The translations under genes were made by a program, and so were the position numbers. From Kitasatospora xanthocidica (GTDB taxonomy: Bacteria > Actinomycetota > Actinomycetes > Streptomycetales > Streptomycetaceae): a DNA stretch of 64,000 nt. The stretch lies in contig NZ_BNBY01000013.1 in NCBI RefSeq assembly GCF_014656195.1, positions 124,001 to 188,000 of the forward strand, given 5' to 3'. Below the pieces are notes generated by a model. The model had not been told where the DNA came from and made no database searches. It was given only the letters and a program-made list of their open reading frames with translations. This document shows, piece by piece, positions 44,995 to 52,955 of the stretch. Every line of letters starts with the position of its first letter. The stretch's first letter is position 1.

Positions 44995-47900
44995 ATGTCG
45001 CGCCCGGTGCTGACGGTCTGCGCGGAGCAGCGGGAGCCCGGCTCCTACCGCACGATCGGTGAAGCCCTCCAGGCCGCCCGCAGCGGCGCGGTGATCTCCG
45101 TACGCCCCGGCCGCTACGACGAGAACCTGGTCCTCACCAAGGTGGTGAGCATCACCGCCGAGGACGTCCGGGGCAGTGTGCGGATCAGTCCCAGACGCGG
45201 CTCGGTCGTCCAGGTGCTCACCGAAGCCGTCCAGTTGACCGGACTGGTGCTCCAGGGGCAGGACGACGAACTGCCCGCCGTCGACGTCCCGCGCGGCCAA
45301 CTCGCCCTCCAGGACTGCGAGGTGGCCGGCAACGCGTGGACCGCCGTGCTCACCCGCCAGCAGGGCGAACTCGCCATGCGCGGCTGCCGGGTGGTCAACC
45401 CGGCCGGCGCCGGACTGGTCGAGACCTCCACCGGCACCAGCGTCATCGAGGACAGCGTCATCGAGCACCTGGGCACCTCCGCCCTGGTGATCGGCGAGCG
45501 GGCCAACCCGACCGTACGGCGCTGCGTGCTGCGCGACGCCCGCGGCAACGGCGTCTGCGCCAACGGCGAGGCGCGCGGCGTGATCGAGGACTGCGAGATC
45601 TCCGCCACCGACAAGCCCGCCGTGGCCCTGGAGGAGCAGAGCACCACGCGCCTGCTGCGCACCGAGATCCGCGACAGCGCCCTCGGCGTGTTCATCGGCT
45701 CCACCGCCCGGGTCGTCCTGGAGGACTGCACCGTCACCGCCGTCCGCGGCCACGGCTACGTGCTCACCAACGGCACCGACCCGCTGCTGCGCCGCTGCCG
45801 CGCCGTCCGACCCCAGGGCCAGGGCCTGCACATCACCGGCCGCTCCCGCGGCACCTTCGAGGACTGCGAGGTCACCGCCCCCGCCCAGGTCGGCATCCAC
45901 GTCGGCGAGTCCGCCGGCCCCGGCCTGGTCCGGGCCGTGGTGCGCGACGCCGAGACCGACGGCGTCGAACTCACCGGGGAGAGCGCCGCCGAGTTCGACC
46001 GGCTGGAGGTCCGCGACGCGGCCGGCACCGGCATCGTGGTGCGCGAGGGCGCCAACCCGCTGCTGCGCCGCACCACCGTCACCGCCGCCGGCGGCCACGG
46101 CATCGAGGTGCTGCGCGACGGGCGCGGCCGGATCGAGGACGCCACCGTGCTCGACTCCGGGCAGCACGGCGTGCGGATCAGCGACGGCGCCAACACCTAC
46201 CTCGGCGGCAGCCAGGTGCGCGGCAGCAAGTCCTGCGGCGTCTCGGTCGGCCCCGAGGGCGTCGCCACCCTGCGCGACGTCGAATCCACCGAGAACGCCT
46301 TCGACGGCGCCAGCGTCGAACGCGGCGGCGAACTCACCGCCACCCGCTCCCGGCTGCGGACCAACCGCCGCCACGGACTCCATCTGACGGGCGGCGCCCG
46401 CGCCACGCTCACCTCCTGCCAGCTCACCGACAACACCGTGGACGGGCTGCGCTCCGAAACCGCGGAGCCCGTCCGGCTCACCGACTGCCTGACCGCCGAG
46501 AACCAGGGCGCCGGGCTGCGGCAGACCGAGCCGAGCGACCGGCTCGCGATCGAGAACCTCGACAGCCGGGACAACCGGTCGCCCGACGCCCACGGGTCCG
46601 CGGCCGTCGCCGCCGCCGCGCCCGGCACCGCCGCCACCGCTGACGGCGGGACCGAGCCCGCCGACGGGACGGCCACGCCCGCACCCGCCGACCCCGGACC
46701 GCAGGGCCCGCAGGCCGTCCTGCAGACCCTGGTCGGGCTGGACGGCGTCAAGGAGCAGGTCGCCACCCTCGTCAACCTCAACAAGCTGGCCCGGCGCCGC
46801 GAACAGGCCGGCCTGCCCGCCCTCCCGATGAGCCGGCACCTGGTCTTCGCCGGCCCGCCCGGCACCGGCAAGACCACCGTCGCCCGGCTCTACGGCGCCA
46901 TCCTCGCCGAACTCGGCGTGCTGCGCAGCGGCCACCTGGTCGAGGTCGCCCGCGCCGACCTCGTCGCCTCCATCATCGGCGGGACCGCCCTGAAGACCAC
47001 CGAGGTCGTCAAGGAGGCCCTCGGCGGCGTGCTGTTCATCGACGAGGCGTACACCCTGTCCGCCGGATCCGGCGGCACCGGCCCCGACTTCGGCCGCGAG
47101 GCCATCGACACCCTGGTCAAACTGATGGAGGACCACCGCGAGGACCTGGTGGTGATCGTCGCCGGGTACGAGGCCGAGATCCGCGAGTTCCTCGCCTCCA
47201 ACCCGGGCCTGGCCTCCCGCTTCAGCCGGACCGTCGAATTCCAGAACTACAGCGTCGACGAACTCACCACCATCGTCGAACACAACGCCGGCGGCCACGG
47301 CTACGAACTCGCCGAAGGCACCCGCGAGGCGCTCGCCGTCCACTTCGAACGGATGCCCAAGGGCGCCGACTTCGGCAACGGCCGGGCCGCCCGCAAGGTG
47401 TTCGAGGAGATGGTCGACCGGCAGGCCTCCCGGCTCGCCGTACTCGAACACTTCGACAACGACGCCCTCACCCAGCTGCTGCCCGCCGACGTCGGCGAAC
47501 AGGCCGCCGCGGCCGTCGCCGGCAACGGCAAGTCCGACGAACCCGGCCTGCTCGACCGGCTGCGCGCCATGGTCGGCCTCGCCGCCGCCAAGGAACAGGT
47601 CGAGGACCTCGTCAACCTCACCCGGCAGACCCGCCGCCGCGTCGAAGCCGGCCTGCCCGCCGCCACCATCAGCCACCACCTGGTCTTCTCCGGCCCGCCC
47701 GGCACCGGCAAGACCACCGTCGCCCGGCTCTACGGCGAACTCCTCGCCGAACTCGACGTACTGCCCGCCGGCCAGCTCATCGAGACCGCCCGCGCCGACC
47801 TCGTCGGCCGCTACATCGGCCACACCGCCCAGCTCACCCGGGACGCCTTCGAACGCGCCCGCGGCGGCGTGCTCTTCATCGACGAGGCCTACACCCTGAC

Positions 47901-48360
47901 ACCCCGCAACGGCGCCGGCGGCGACTTCGGCCAGGAAGCCGTCGACACCCTGATGAAACTGATGGAGGACCACCGCGACGAGGTCGTCGTCATCGTGGCC
48001 GGTTACCAGGAGGAGATGCGCGGCTTCCTCGCCTCCAACCCCGGCCTGGCCTCCCGGTTCTCCCGGGAGATCACCTTCGACCACTACGCGGACGACGAAC
48101 TCGTCACCATCGTCCGGCTGCAGGCCGAGACCGCCGGGTACAGCTGCACCCCGGAGACCCTGGCCGCGCTCGGCACCCTGTTCGCCGCCGTCCCGCGCGA
48201 CCGCTCCTTCGGCAACGGGCGGTTCGCCCGGCAGGTCCTGGAAGCGATGATCACCCGCCAGGCCGGACGGCTGTCCCGGCTCGACATCGCGGACCTCGAC
48301 GAACTCAGCCTCCTGCTGCCGCAGGACATCCCGGTCGAGCGGATCGGCAGCTTCGGGTGA
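44995..48360 (+). CDS. Beta-helix / double AAA+ ATPase of EccA type
   Basis: 1,121 residues. Residues about 1-520 are a right-handed parallel beta-helix, with roughly 23-residue turns of the kind GxGIxVxxGANPLLRRxxV. A short Ala/Thr linker leads to two CbxX/CfqX-like AAA+ domains, each with a perfect P-loop GPPGTGKTTVAR (about residues 621-628 and 901-908), a LFIDEAYTL Walker B and sensor residues. These AAA+ domains are the EccA type that in mycobacterial ESX systems sits behind a TPR N-domain and recycles cytosolic substrate complexes. Here the TPR is replaced by a beta-helix and the AAA+ is duplicated. The gene overlaps mycP by 4 bp. ATG at 44995 chosen over the open upstream frame. Confidence 0.85.
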   Translation: MSRPVLTVCAEQREPGSYRTIGEALQAARSGAVISVRPGRYDENLVLTKVVSITAEDVRGSVRISPRRGSVVQVLTEAVQLTGLVLQGQDDELPAVDVPRGQLALQDCEVAGNAWTAVLTRQQGELAMRGCRVVNPAGAGLVETSTGTSVIEDSVIEHLGTSALVIGERANPTVRRCVLRDARGNGVCANGEARGVIEDCEISATDKPAVALEEQSTTRLLRTEIRDSALGVFIGSTARVVLEDCTVTAVRGHGYVLTNGTDPLLRRCRAVRPQGQGLHITGRSRGTFEDCEVTAPAQVGIHVGESAGPGLVRAVVRDAETDGVELTGESAAEFDRLEVRDAAGTGIVVREGANPLLRRTTVTAAGGHGIEVLRDGRGRIEDATVLDSGQHGVRISDGANTYLGGSQVRGSKSCGVSVGPEGVATLRDVESTENAFDGASVERGGELTATRSRLRTNRRHGLHLTGGARATLTSCQLTDNTVDGLRSETAEPVRLTDCLTAENQGAGLRQTEPSDRLAIENLDSRDNRSPDAHGSAAVAAAAPGTAATADGGTEPADGTATPAPADPGPQGPQAVLQTLVGLDGVKEQVATLVNLNKLARRREQAGLPALPMSRHLVFAGPPGTGKTTVARLYGAILAELGVLRSGHLVEVARADLVASIIGGTALKTTEVVKEALGGVLFIDEAYTLSAGSGGTGPDFGREAIDTLVKLMEDHREDLVVIVAGYEAEIREFLASNPGLASRFSRTVEFQNYSVDELTTIVEHNAGGHGYELAEGTREALAVHFERMPKGADFGNGRAARKVFEEMVDRQASRLAVLEHFDNDALTQLLPADVGEQAAAAVAGNGKSDEPGLLDRLRAMVGLAAAKEQVEDLVNLTRQTRRRVEAGLPAATISHHLVFSGPPGTGKTTVARLYGELLAELDVLPAGQLIETARADLVGRYIGHTAQLTRDAFERARGGVLFIDEAYTLTPRNGAGGDFGQEAVDTLMKLMEDHRDEVVVIVAGYQEEMRGFLASNPGLASRFSREITFDHYADDELVTIVRLQAETAGYSCTPETLAALGTLFAAVPRDRSFGNGRFARQVLEAMITRQAGRLSRLDIADLDELSLLLPQDIPVERIGSFG

Positions 48361-49616
48361 GGGACACCGCCGCCACCGCCAGGGCCACTGCCCCTGCCCG
48401 GGCCGCCGCTGTGGCGCTCGCCGCCGCGCTGCTGCTGCCGACCGCGGGCACCGCGGCCGCCGCCGACACCCCCGACGCCCTGCCCGGCGTCACCCAGCAG
48501 CGGCGCGACCCCGGCGGCAGACCCGCCGGCTGCCTGCCGCCGTCCGCCAAGGGCACCCAGCTCGTCCCCTGGCCGCAGACCTTCCTGCGCCCCGAACGGG
48601 TGTGGCCGCTCAGCCGCGGCGAAGGCGTCACCGTCGCCGTCCTCGGCTCCGGCGTCAAGGACGGCGGCGGCCTGCTCACCGGCCGCCTCGACCACGCCCC
48701 GCTCCCCGGCGGCGCCGACCCGACCCAGGACTGCGTCGGCCACGGCACCTTCCTGGCCGGCCTGATCGCCGCCGACCAGCGCGAAGGCACCGGCTTCGCC
48801 GGGCTCGCACCGCGCGCCAGGATCCTCGCCGTCTCGGTCACCAACGAGGCCGGCGTCGGCACACCCGACCTGCTCGCCCAGGGGATCACGGCCGCCGCCG
48901 ACCGCGGCGCCCGGATCATCACCGTCGGCATCGCCCTGCCCACCGGCAACGACGCCCTGGCCGGCGCGGTCAAGGCGGCCCGGGCCAAGGGCGCACTCAT
49001 CGTCGCCCCGGCCGCACCCGACACCCCACCCGCCGACACCGCACAGACCGGCGCCAAACCCGGACCCGCCTACCCGGCGGCCTACCCCGAGGTCCTCGCC
49101 GTCCGCGACCTCGCCCCCGGCGGCGCCCTCGCCGACGGCGCCTCGGCCGTCCCGGTCGGCGGCCGCGTCGACCTCACCGCCCCCGGCGACGCCGTCACCG
49201 GCCCCGGCCCCACCCCCGGCGGCTACTACACCGGCGTCGGCCCCAGCTTCGCCACCGCCTTCGTCGCCGCCACCGCCGCCCTCGCCCTCGGCTACCGCCC
49301 CACCCTCACCGTCGACGAACTGACCCGCCGCCTCGAATCCACCGCCTACCACAGCACCGACCCGCAGTACGGCTACGGCACCGTCGACCCCATCGCCGCC
49401 GTCACCCGCCTCACCGACCCGGCCCCCACCACCCCGCCCCCCACCCCGGCCACCCTCGCCATGCCCCCGGCCCGCCCCACCAGCACCGCCCCCACCCAAG
49501 CCGCCACCATCGCCCTCACCTCCCTCGCCACAGCCGCCCTCATCGCCGCCGCAGCCGCCATCACCCCCCGCGCCCGCCGCCGCAACTGGCGCCCGGGCCG
49601 CGCGGAGGAGCACTGA
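48357..49616 (+). CDS. mycP: Mycosin-like subtilase MycP lacking the catalytic Asp
   Basis: 419 residues. Signal peptide ending in GTAAAADTP, S8 subtilase domain, then a Pro/Thr linker and a C-terminal membrane helix with a RRRNW tail: the standard MycP topology for a membrane-anchored ESX protease. The catalytic His is present (VGHGT, H129) and the Ser is present (GPSFATAF, S297). The usual Asp-Thr-Gly is VLGSGV (Gly97), and the oxyanion-hole region reads PAAPDT instead of AAGN. It may therefore be an inactive structural subunit. GTG start overlaps the previous gene by 4 bp. A short hairpin follows. Confidence 0.85.
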   Translation: MRDTAATARATAPARAAAVALAAALLLPTAGTAAAADTPDALPGVTQQRRDPGGRPAGCLPPSAKGTQLVPWPQTFLRPERVWPLSRGEGVTVAVLGSGVKDGGGLLTGRLDHAPLPGGADPTQDCVGHGTFLAGLIAADQREGTGFAGLAPRARILAVSVTNEAGVGTPDLLAQGITAAADRGARIITVGIALPTGNDALAGAVKAARAKGALIVAPAAPDTPPADTAQTGAKPGPAYPAAYPEVLAVRDLAPGGALADGASAVPVGGRVDLTAPGDAVTGPGPTPGGYYTGVGPSFATAFVAATAALALGYRPTLTVDELTRRLESTAYHSTDPQYGYGTVDPIAAVTRLTDPAPTTPPPTPATLAMPPARPTSTAPTQAATIALTSLATAALIAAAAAITPRARRRNWRPGRAEEH

Positions 49617-49623
49617 GGGTCCG

Positions 49624-49642
49624 GTCCGCCCGGCGGGCGGAC
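49624..49642 (+). terminator. Hairpin just after mycP
   Basis: GTCCGCCC (49624-49631) and GGGCGGAC (49635-49642) form a perfect 8-bp stem with a 3-nt loop, 8 nt past the mycP stop. Confidence 0.45.
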
Positions 49643-49680
49643 GGCCCGTTCCGGCCGCCCTCGCCGCCCTCACCTGCCCT

Positions 49681-50050
49681 ACCGACCCGGCCGTCACCGC
49701 ACCACCCTTGCCATGCCCCCGGCAGCACCGCCCCGACCCAAGCCGCCACCGTCGCCCTTGCCTTCCTCGCCACGGCGGCCGCCGCCCGAGGCAGGGGGAG
49801 GACGGTTGAGGGGGCGCCCGCTTGGCGGGTGCCGGCCCCGTTCCGCTGGCGCCATTGCTCCCGCCGCCCTTGCCGCTGCGGTCCTGGTCGTCGCCGCCAC
49901 CTGCTCTACCGACCCGGCCCCCACTGACCTGTCCCCATAGCGGCGCCTTCGCCCTGCCCTCTGGCGCGCCCGGCCAGTGCCGCCTCTTCCCAAGCCGCCG
50001 GCATCACCCTTGTTTCCTCGCCGCTGCGGCTCTGGTCGCCGCCGCTGCCG
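49681..50050. repeat. Two decaying direct repeats of the mycP 3' end
   Basis: The segment of mycP from ACCGACCCGG at 49413, covering the linker and C-terminal membrane helix, recurs at 49681-49790 and again at 49908-50050. Shared blocks include the CCATGCCCCCGGC, CCCAAGCCGCCACC/GG and CTCGCCAC/GCTGCGGC stretches. The copies carry stop codons and frame breaks, so they are not coding. The surrounding 49617-50371 has no supported gene. Confidence 0.6.
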
Positions 50051-50309
50051 CCGGGCCCGGCGGCAGCGGCGGGGCCGGCACGGGAGGAGGGCTGGGGTGT
50101 CCGCATGGGGCCCGGTCCGGGCGGATGACGGATGAGGAGGGGGCTGCTGCGGGGCCGGCATCCGTGGCGGGTGGAGGAGGGCTGGTGGCCTGTCGCGGCT
50201 GGTGTCTGTCGGGGCTTGTGGTGCGGGCTGAGGGGGTGTCCGTCCTGTGGACCTCCTCTGCCCGGCTCGGGGTCGGGCTGAGGGACGGTGAGATGTGGTG
50301 ATTCGTTGC

Positions 50310-50344
50310 CGTCCGCCGTCCGCCGTCCGCCGTCCGCCGTCCGC
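50310..50344. repeat. 7-bp tandem repeat (CGTCCGC x5)
   Basis: Five perfect units (50310-50344) just downstream of the reverse-strand gene ending at 50372. The period is 7 bp, so it is not coding. Possible slippage site. Confidence 0.7.
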
Positions 50345-50371
50345 CGGCGCCTCAGGCGACCGTGGGCGGAG

Positions 50372-51334
50372 TCAGGGGTGGCGGTCGGCGATGGCGTCGC
50401 CGATGAGGGCGGCGAGTTCGAGGTAGCCGGTGCGGGTTCGGGGGCGGAGGGTGGCGGGGTCGGCCGGGGTGTGGGGCGGGAGGAGGACGGCGCCGCGGCA
50501 GCGGGCGCGGAAGTGGGGGAGGAGGTCGCGGGCGGCGAGGGGGTGGTCGGTGGGCGGGGCGGGGGTGAAGACGGTGGCCGCGCCGTGGACCAGGCCGTGG
50601 TGGCCGAGGGCGGTGAGGTGGGCGAGGAGGGCGTCGGCGTTGCGGGCGCCGGTGGGGGTGGCGGGTTCGCAGAGGACGAGCTGGTCGGCGAGTCCGACGG
50701 CGGGCGGTCGCAGGTCCACGGGTGAGGTGGTGGTGTCGGTGAGGATGACGGGGTAGTGGCCGCTGAGTTCGGTGAGGGTGCCGGGGAAGGAGGCGGGGTC
50801 CGGTGGTACGGCGTGCACGACGAGCCGGCCGCCGGTGCCGTGCCCCGCCGCCGGGGGCGGGCTGCCGGGGAGGAGGACGAGGACCTGGTCGGCGCGGTGT
50901 TCGGCGAGGAGGGCGCCGAGGACGGTGGTGAGGCCTTCGGCGGGGCTGCCGAGGACGGCGATCCGGTGGCAGGCGCGCAGCGGTACCCGGATGCGGTCGA
51001 GGAGGTGCCGGTGCCGTGTCCCGCCGCCGGGGAGGGGCAGCCGGCGGGCGTGCAAGGTGGTGGTGCGGGGGACGGTGGGCGCGCGGTGGACGGGCGGTGG
51101 CCAGGCCACCGGGGCGGGGGCGGCCGGTGCGGGGTGTGCCTCGGGGAGGCCGGGGCCGCGGGTGAACAGCTGCCGTTCGGGGGCGGGGATCAGGACGGTG
51201 CCGAGTGGGTCGAGGGCGGGGCGGGGCCGTAGTTCGACGGGTTCGGGCCAGGCGGCGGGGGAGTAGTCGGGGGCGGCCGGGGTGCCGGTGTTCGTGCCGG
51301 TGCCCGTGCCGGGGGTGCCGTCGGTGAACGCCAT
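50372..51334 (-). CDS. EspI-like P-loop protein with a degenerate Walker A
   Basis: 320 residues. A proline-rich N-terminal stretch (to about 90) precedes a MinD/CpaE/EspI-type fold: RIAVLGSPAEGLTTVLGALL is in the Walker A position (about 124-142), but the P-loop Lys is replaced by Leu. A VILTDTTTS Walker-B-like segment and LADQLVLCEPATPTGARNADAL match the later strands. EspI proteins of ESX loci sense ATP or modulate secretion. This one probably does not hydrolyse nucleotide in the ordinary way. ATG at 51334 has GGGAGGT just upstream. Divergent from the 51657 gene. Confidence 0.65.
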   Translation of the reverse strand: MAFTDGTPGTGTGTNTGTPAAPDYSPAAWPEPVELRPRPALDPLGTVLIPAPERQLFTRGPGLPEAHPAPAAPAPVAWPPPVHRAPTVPRTTTLHARRLPLPGGGTRHRHLLDRIRVPLRACHRIAVLGSPAEGLTTVLGALLAEHRADQVLVLLPGSPPPAAGHGTGGRLVVHAVPPDPASFPGTLTELSGHYPVILTDTTTSPVDLRPPAVGLADQLVLCEPATPTGARNADALLAHLTALGHHGLVHGAATVFTPAPPTDHPLAARDLLPHFRARCRGAVLLPPHTPADPATLRPRTRTGYLELAALIGDAIADRHP

Positions 51335-51418
51335 CGCCTGACCTCCCGGTCCGTGCCGGGTCGGACCGGCGCCTCCGGTCGTCCCGTACAGCCGGGACTA
51401 CGGTCGAAGGAGTCGTTC

Positions 51419-51434
51419 CGGTTCACCTGAACCG
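51419..51434. promoter_or_regulatory. 16-bp palindrome in a divergent region
   Basis: CGGTTCA at 51419-51425 and TGAACCG at 51428-51434, centred on CC, lie between the 50372 (-) and 51657 (+) genes. It is a candidate repressor-binding site. I see nothing else in 51335-51656 beyond the ribosome-binding sequences. Confidence 0.35.
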
Positions 51435-51656
51435 CCGGTGGTGGTGGGCCCGTTGAGCTGGGCAGGGCGCACCGGGCGCCCCTCGTCGTACCGGGAGGCC
51501 GGGCCGCGCGGCCGCCGGTACGGCCGGGCCGCGCCAATTCCCCTGCTCGACCGGCTACCGCTCGGTACCGTCGTCCGGTGGCACCCGGCGCCCGTCGGGT
51601 GCCATCGAGGTCGAACGAGCGTGAGTCCCGGGATCGGGACGGGGGAGGGGCACCGG

Positions 51657-52010
51657 ATGGATGCGGACGGGCCGGAGGCGCGCGACTTCGTCGCGGCCCT
51701 GGTGCGGGCGGGCGCGCCGATCGTGGCGGGTCCGGCCGGGCTGGGGGTGCCGGAGGCGGCGGCGGACGAGGTGATCGCGGTCGCCCGGCGGCTGGCGCTG
51801 CGGGCGGTGCCGGACGGGCGGTGGCGGCCGGGTTCGGCGCCGTCGGGGCTGCTGGGGGTGGCGGCGGCGCTGGTGGTGGACGAGCATCCGTCGGTGTCGG
51901 GGTGGTCGGCGGCGGAGCGGGGGCGGCTGGCGACGTGGGTCGCGCTGCTGATCGAGCACCGGGGTGAGGACGGGGTGCAGGAGTTGGTCGCGGCGCTCAA
52001 CGGCGGCTGA
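51657..52010 (+). CDS. Small hypothetical helical protein
   Basis: 117 residues from ATG at 51657 (GGGGGAGGGG upstream). GTG at 51621 in the same frame would add 12 residues. It is predicted helical and soluble, with a W-rich ATWVALLIEHRGEDGVQELV end. No family recognised. It lies between the EspI-like gene and the sigma factor; function unknown. Confidence 0.55.
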   Translation: MDADGPEARDFVAALVRAGAPIVAGPAGLGVPEAAADEVIAVARRLALRAVPDGRWRPGSAPSGLLGVAAALVVDEHPSVSGWSAAERGRLATWVALLIEHRGEDGVQELVAALNGG

Positions 52011-52238
52011 GCACGGGCGGTGGGGGCACCCGGGCGGGGCCGTCAGGGCCGTCCGGGCAGGCGCTCACGCGGCATCCGGGAGCGGTCCGGGTGCCGTGAG
52101 CGGGGGCGTTGGCGGATCGTTGGTGAGGACTTGGCGGGCTCCGGCAGTGTGCTGTCGTAGCCGCCGCCGGGGAGGTCCGGCCGGTGGTCAGCGGCGCCCT
52201 GCCCGTGCCGTGCCCCTGCCCGACCTGAGAGGTAGCGC

Positions 52239-52901
52239 GTGTCGAAGCCGTCCGTCGCCCAGTCCACGCCCGTCGCCGAGCCCGAGGGCCCGTCGGACGC
52301 GGTGGGGGCCGCCACCGCCCCGGCCCGTCCCGCCCGTCCGACCCTCGACCCGGACACACTCGCCGAGATCCACCGGCTGCACGGCGGCTACCTGCTGCGC
52401 GCGCTGCTGCGGGCCACCGGCGGGGACCGGGGCAAGGCCGAGGACATCCTGCAGGAGACCCTGCTGCGCGCCTGGCAGCACCCGGAGGCGCTGAGCGCCG
52501 GGCCGGAGCAGAGCCGGCCGTGGCTGTTCACGGTGGCCCGGCGGATCGCGATCGACCACTACCGGATGGCGTCCGCGCGCGCCAAGGAGGTGATCGGGGA
52601 GCCGCTGGAGGACCGGCCGCTGGCCGAGGACCCGTACGAGACGGTGGTGGTCGCCCGGGACATATCGCTGGCGCTGCGGCGGGTGCAGAAGCACCACCGG
52701 GAGGTGCTGGTGGAGCTCCACCTGAAGGACCGGTCGGTGCTGGAGGCCTCGGCCCGGCTGGGGGTGCCGCCGGGGACGGTCAAGTCCCGCAACTTCTACG
52801 CGATCCGGGCGCTGCGCCCGGTGCTGGCGGCGGAGCACGGGTACGCGCCGGTCAAGCGGGGGGCGGCCGCGGAGAGCGGCGCCGCCCAGGTGGCCGGATA
52901 G
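52239..52901 (+). CDS. ECF-type RNA polymerase sigma factor
   Basis: 220 residues. Sigma region 2 (about 45-110) includes GDRGKAEDILQETLLRAWQHP and RPWLFTVARRIAIDHYR. Region 4 (about 140-195) includes HREVLVELHLKDRSVLEASARLGVPPGTVKSR, a helix-turn-helix. It would recruit RNA polymerase to a dedicated promoter set. No anti-sigma gene follows; the next gene is convergent. GTG start after GAGAGG. It sits beside the T7SS and the AfsR-like genes, so a local regulatory role is conceivable but not shown. Confidence 0.92.
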   Translation: MSKPSVAQSTPVAEPEGPSDAVGAATAPARPARPTLDPDTLAEIHRLHGGYLLRALLRATGGDRGKAEDILQETLLRAWQHPEALSAGPEQSRPWLFTVARRIAIDHYRMASARAKEVIGEPLEDRPLAEDPYETVVVARDISLALRRVQKHHREVLVELHLKDRSVLEASARLGVPPGTVKSRNFYAIRALRPVLAAEHGYAPVKRGAAAESGAAQVAG

Positions 52902-52955
52902 CGGCTCCGGGCCCGGTTCACTCGTGGGCTCGGCTGACCGCCCGCCCCGCCCCGC

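Noticed and set aside
49617..50371. Genes in the region after mycP
   Set aside because: Open frames are short, conflicting and without domains; the sequence is explained by decayed copies of the mycP end and simple repeats.
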